Below are positions 14,496 through 16,828 of a stretch of 16,828 nucleotides of DNA, piece after piece. The notes below the pieces were generated by a model. That model ran no database searches and had not been told where the DNA came from. It worked only from the letters and a program-made list of their open reading frames with translations. The stretch lies in the NCBI GenBank assembly GCA_019237175.1, contig JAFAHP010000679.1, forward strand, positions 1 through 16,828. The letters run 5' to 3'. The number at the start of each line of letters is the position of its first letter. Position 1 is the stretch's first letter. This DNA is from Alphaproteobacteria bacterium (GTDB lineage Bacteria; Pseudomonadota; Alphaproteobacteria; ATCC43930; CGMCC-115725). Position numbers and translations under genes: made by a program.

Positions 14496-14512
14496 CGGGG
14501 GTCGCAGCCCCG
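14496..14512 (+). terminator. Weak candidate stem-loop after rplQ
   Basis: CGGGG (14496-14500) can pair with CCCCG (14508-14512) across a 7-base loop, 5 bases after the rplQ stop. It is placed where the alpha operon should end, but there is no T-run after it, so it is not a canonical intrinsic terminator. It could mark a Rho-dependent end or be chance pairing in GC-rich DNA. Confidence 0.25.
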
Positions 14513-14615
14513 CGGGACCACAATCGCTCCGAGCCTCAAAGGGATCAGTTGTGGGCGGACGTGACAATGCCGACCCTCGCGGCGCAAGGCGGAACCTACG
14601 GTAACGGTAGACCGC

Positions 14616-14639
14616 GGCTTTCGCCAAAGAGCGAAAGTC
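14616..14639 (+). other. Nine-base-pair stem-loop upstream of the GNAT gene
   Basis: GGCTTTCGC (14616-14624) pairs with GCGAAAGTC (14631-14639), nine pairs with one G-U, around the 6-base loop CAAAGA. It lies 36 bases before the acetyltransferase start in the 184-base gap after rplQ. No T-run follows on the plus strand. It may be an RNA stability or termination element. The rest of the gap holds no promoter or gene I can support. Confidence 0.35.
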
Positions 14640-14675
14640 ACCGATTGAACGAGAACGCACGATACGGGCGAAACG

Positions 14676-15623
14676 ATGCCGGAAACGGTTATTCGACCGA
14701 TGACCGAAAGCGATCTGCCGGCGGCGCGCCGCATTTGCCACAGCGCGTTTGGCACGCGTTTCGGCGCGCCTGACCCCGAGAATTTCTGGTCCGACCGCGA
14801 TTATGTCTACGGCCGATTTGGCGCCGCACATGTCGCGAGCTTCACCGCCGAGCTCGACGGCGAGGTGGTGGGCTCGAATTTCGCGACAAAGTGGGGCAGC
14901 GTCGGGTTTTTCGGTCCTTTGACGGTGCGCCCCGATTTGTGGGACCGCGGCATCGCCCAGCCCCTCGTGCGTGCGGTCTGCGACGCGTTTGACGGGTGGG
15001 GAGTAAGCCATGCCGGACTCTCCACCTTCCCCGACAGCCCGAAACACATTCACCTGTACGGCAAGTTCGGGTTCTACCCGCGGTTCTTGACCGCGCTGAT
15101 GGCGGCGCCGGCGAACCCTGGAGACATACAGGAGCGCTTGTCGCGCTATTCCGAACTGCCGACCGGTGACCGCGGCCCGGCCGACACCGCCTGCCGGGAG
15201 ATTGCCGACGCTCTCTACCCGGGTCTCGATCTCACCGCCGAGATCGGTACCCTCGCGGCGCGCGGGTTCGGCGACACACTCTTGTTATGGGAAACCGGGA
15301 ACCGGCTCGCCGGGTTTGCCGTCTGCCACTGGGGCCCCGCCAGCGAGGCGGGAGACGGCTGCTGCTTTGTCAAATTCGGCGGCATTAGGCCAGGTCCGGA
15401 CGCACCCGACCATTTTGCAGCGCTGCTCGACGCCTGCCGCACCCTCGCCGCCTCGGTCGGTATGCCCAACCTGTTGGCTGGGGTCAATCTTGCCCGTGAG
15501 GAGGCCTACCGGCACATGAAGGGGTGCGGGTTCCGCACCGAAGTTCAGATCGTCACAATGCACCGGCCAAACGACTGGTGTTACAGCCGGCCTGGCATCT
15601 ACGCGCTCGACGATTGGCGATAA
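14676..15623 (+). CDS. GNAT-type N-acetyltransferase, two-lobed
   Basis: This is a probable cytoplasmic acyl-CoA-dependent N-acetyltransferase of 315 residues, with substrate unknown. The N-terminal half looks like a GNAT fold: IRPMTESDLPAARRICHSAF at 6-25 (beta1/alpha1), strand VASFTAELDGEVVGS, then motif A with PLTVRPDLWDRGIAQPLVRA at 81-100. The acetyl-CoA loop is less glycine-rich than usual (DRGIA instead of the common RGxG). HLYGKFGFYPRF at 127-138 resembles motif B. The C-terminal half (about 185-300) may be a second, degenerate GNAT-like lobe, with LLLWETGNRLAGFAVCHWG and a late AYRHMKGCGFRTE stretch that mirrors HLYGKFGFYPR. The first ATG is used; its Shine-Dalgarno site is weak. It converges on the toxin remnant at 15630. 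The function beyond GNAT is not recognisable. Confidence 0.75.
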   Translation: MPETVIRPMTESDLPAARRICHSAFGTRFGAPDPENFWSDRDYVYGRFGAAHVASFTAELDGEVVGSNFATKWGSVGFFGPLTVRPDLWDRGIAQPLVRAVCDAFDGWGVSHAGLSTFPDSPKHIHLYGKFGFYPRFLTALMAAPANPGDIQERLSRYSELPTGDRGPADTACREIADALYPGLDLTAEIGTLAARGFGDTLLLWETGNRLAGFAVCHWGPASEAGDGCCFVKFGGIRPGPDAPDHFAALLDACRTLAASVGMPNLLAGVNLAREEAYRHMKGCGFRTEVQIVTMHRPNDWCYSRPGIYALDDWR

Positions 15624-15629
15624 TACTAT

Positions 15630-15910
15630 TTACGAGCGCGCATCACGGCGGCGCGCATACCTGACGGCAAAGATCTCGACATCCCCCTCGCGCCGTCGAT
15701 ACGAAAGGATGTACGCCCCGACGACCAGACGGCGCGTCCCGGGGCGCATGCCAGAGGCGCCGGAATCTGGAAACGCAGACTACTGGCGTTCTGCGCGTTC
15801 GAGTGCTTCCCGGAACTGCACACCCGCCCGCGTACTGTGTTCGGCGAGATAGGCTTCGATTACCTCAGCTTCCGCAGCGGCGCGCCAGAATAAACGACAC
15901 GCGCCGTCAT
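15630..15910 (-). pseudogene. Decayed ParE/RelE-type toxin
   Basis: On the minus strand, an ATG at 15910 overlaps the antitoxin stop as ATGA, the classic antitoxin-toxin junction, but that frame dies after 16 codons at 15860-15862. In another frame the sequence continues with ParE-like content: FWRAAAEAEVIEAYLAEHS and FREALERAERQ, then a TAG at 15780-15782. In the same frame it goes on as SAFPDSGASGMRPGTRRLVV, GAYILSYRRREGDVEI and FAVRYARRRDARS, ending with TAA at 15630-15632. Restoring one base between about 15880 and 15900 and one sense codon would give about 93 residues, the usual toxin length. The distal frame has no plausible start of its own outside the antitoxin gene. I infer one frameshift and one nonsense change. 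Sequencing error is the main alternative. An active toxin would cleave mRNA (RelE) or poison gyrase (ParE). Confidence 0.75.
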
Positions 15911-16191
15911 TCGCCCGGTGCGCGCGTCTTTTCAGCCCTCTCGATAATCTGACGTAACCGGCGATGTAGCTTTGCCGGGAAGACCTTCTCACCACGATCG
16001 AGCTCCGCCAGGCTCTCGCCGTCTTCGAAAATCTCGACGCCTTCCTCTTCGAGATAATAGCGCAGCGCCCGCACCATTACCCAACAGCGCGGCCGGCCGA
16101 GCGCTTCGGCGAGCCTGTCGAAGGCGTCGATCAGATCGTTCGGGACCTTCAACGAGATATCGCTCGGCCCGGGCTGATCATCGGGCATCAT
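15907..16191 (-). CDS. Ribbon-helix-helix antitoxin (CopG/ParD-like)
   Basis: A 94-residue protein with the ribbon-helix-helix pattern in its N-terminal half: strand DISLKVPNDL at 11-20, helix IDAFDRLAEALGRP, then helix CWVMVRALRYYLEEEG. The C-terminal half is acidic and helical (DGESLAELDRGEKV, then RRLRQIIERAEK), as expected for a segment that wraps the toxin. It is intact. Two tandem ATGs are available, 16191 and 16188; AGGAG at 16194-16198 favours the second (5-base spacing), which would give 93 residues. It lies immediately upstream of the broken toxin with a 4-base overlap. Such antitoxins usually repress their own promoter as dimers. Here it may persist as an orphan regulator. Family is inferred from pattern, not from a search. 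Confidence 0.75.
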   Translation of the reverse strand: MMPDDQPGPSDISLKVPNDLIDAFDRLAEALGRPRCWVMVRALRYYLEEEGVEIFEDGESLAELDRGEKVFPAKLHRRLRQIIERAEKTRAPGE

Positions 16192-16213
16192 CGCTCCTAC
16201 GGCTTTTTATAAC

Positions 16214-16219
16214 ATTCTA
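16214..16219 (-). promoter_or_regulatory. Possible -10 element of the antitoxin gene
   Basis: On the minus strand TAGAAT (five of six bases matching TATAAT) lies in an AT-rich pocket just upstream of the antitoxin Shine-Dalgarno site. A TSS about 7 bases further would leave a leader of about 16-20 bases. No convincing -35 hexamer is found at 16-18 bases, so this is weak. The gene could instead be co-transcribed from the acylphosphatase gene 45 bases upstream. Confidence 0.25.
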
Positions 16220-16236
16220 CCACCGGCGAGGCAGAG

Positions 16237-16512
16237 TTACGCAGTCGGCAACGCCACAAAACCGCGGCTGCCGCTGTCCTCGTCGTCATCCACCTGCACC
16301 GCGCTGACCCGCGCGGCGCGCGGACCTCGCCGGGCGGCCTCGATCATCACGGCGACCGAATTCTCGGCTCCGATAACCAGCATCTCGACGGTGCCGTCGA
16401 AACGGTTTCGTACCCAGCCGCGCAGCCCGAGTTCCACCCCAATCCGCATCGCCCAGGCACGGTAGCCCACCCCCTGGACATCACCGGATATAGTCAGGCG
16501 AACCGCCTTCAT
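16237..16512 (-). CDS. acyP: Acylphosphatase
   Basis: Acylphosphatase hydrolyses the carboxyl-phosphate bond of acyl phosphates such as acetyl phosphate and carbamoyl phosphate. The N-terminal part shows the signature strand RLTISGDVQGVGYRAWAMR, whose VQGVGYR forms the phosphate loop with the catalytic Arg, followed by ELGLRGWVRNRFDGTVEM, whose WVRN supplies the catalytic Asn. The C-terminal end is less typical (SRGFVALPTA in place of an F-x-I-like strand). From ATG 16512 the product is 91 residues, the usual size. ATG 16524 in the same frame would add MLAD and is possible; neither has a clear Shine-Dalgarno site. The frame stays open further upstream but leaves the family. It is transcribed divergently from the aldo/keto reductase gene. 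Confidence 0.9.
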   Translation of the reverse strand: MKAVRLTISGDVQGVGYRAWAMRIGVELGLRGWVRNRFDGTVEMLVIGAENSVAVMIEAARRGPRAARVSAVQVDDDEDSGSRGFVALPTA

Positions 16513-16602
16513 ATCGGCTAGCATAGCCTGTTTCGCCCGCCGACCCAACCGGATCGGCGCTTGGCTATCGTTTTGAGCGGCGGGCAAAAGAATCGGCGAC
16601 GG

Positions 16603-16619
16603 CGCAGTCTTGCACTGCG
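16603..16619. promoter_or_regulatory. Small inverted repeat upstream of the aldo/keto reductase
   Basis: CGCAGT (16603-16608) and ACTGCG (16614-16619) form a perfect 6-base inverted repeat with a 5-base centre, 8 bases before the aldo/keto reductase Shine-Dalgarno site, in the gap between two divergent genes. It could be a repressor site or a leader hairpin, or chance. I found no convincing -35/-10 pair in this gap. Confidence 0.25.
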
Positions 16620-16638
16620 GGCATAAGGGAGGAAGGCG

Positions 16639-16828
16639 ATGCAAAGACGATTATTTGGCGCCACCGGCCGAATGGTGGCGGCAGTCGGTTTTGGCACCTG
16701 GTATCTTGAGCAGGCTCCGCACGCCGCAGCGGTCGCCGCCTTGCGGCACGGCCTCGATCGCGGCATGAGCCACATCGACACCGCCGAGCTTTACGGGTCC
16801 GGCCGGGCTGAGGAACTCGTCGGCGAGG
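16639..16828 (+). CDS. Aldo/keto reductase, N-terminal part (cut by window edge)
   Basis: The first 63 codons of an NAD(P)H-dependent aldo/keto reductase. The family reduces carbonyl compounds in a (beta/alpha)8 barrel. It opens MQRRLFGATGRMVAAVGFGT, with the typical first-strand pattern ending in GFGTW. It then has HIDTAELYGSGRAEELVG at 45-62, which contains two of the four catalytic tetrad residues, Asp47 and Tyr52. The lysine and histidine would lie beyond the window. The start ATG 16639 has a strong GGAGG at 16628-16632. The substrate cannot be told from this fragment. It is divergent from the acylphosphatase gene. Confidence 0.93.
   Translation, partial: MQRRLFGATGRMVAAVGFGTWYLEQAPHAAAVAALRHGLDRGMSHIDTAELYGSGRAEELVGE

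Overview
The window is the conserved translation-machinery locus of a GC-rich bacterium, almost certainly an alphaproteobacterium. Gene order runs tuf, S10 operon, spc operon with secY and adk, then alpha operon with rpoA and rplQ. rpsD is missing from the alpha operon and rpmJ/infA are missing near secY, a layout known from Alphaproteobacteria. Protein details agree, such as the N-termini of S8, L15 and RpoA and a C-terminally extended L3. Finer placement, for example near Rhodospirillales, is only an impression.

Layout. 1-146 is the 3' end of tuf. 183-4619 holds rpsJ, rplC, rplD, rplW, rplB, rpsS, rplV and rpsC. 4639-9917 holds rplP, rpmC, rpsQ, rplN, rplX, rplE, rpsN, rpsH, rplF, rplR, rpsE, rpmD and rplO. 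10016-12021 holds secY and adk. A good sigma70-type promoter at 12052-12079 starts a new transcription unit with rpsM, rpsK, rpoA and rplQ (12140-14491). All of these genes are on the plus strand and tightly packed, with stop/start overlaps of ATGA, TTGA or TGATG type at seven or more junctions. They supply 22 ribosomal proteins upstream of secY, three more plus the RNA polymerase alpha subunit in the alpha operon, the SecYEG channel subunit, and adenylate kinase.

After rplQ the character changes to ordinary accessory content. A two-lobed GNAT-type acetyltransferase (14676-15623, plus) converges on a minus-strand toxin-antitoxin remnant. That remnant is an intact ribbon-helix-helix antitoxin (15907-16191) overlapped by a ParE/RelE-type toxin gene that reads as a pseudogene, with one apparent frameshift and one in-frame TAG. 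Next come a minus-strand acylphosphatase (16237-16512) and, divergent from it, the 5' end of an aldo/keto reductase (16639 to the window edge).

I found no previously undescribed system here. The items most worth a second look are the decayed toxin beside an intact antitoxin, a pair of mutually exclusive stem-loops between rplO and secY, and a dispersed-type palindrome inserted between rpsJ and rplC. No stretch longer than 184 bases lacks a gene, and I saw no tRNA, rRNA, CRISPR array or insertion sequence.
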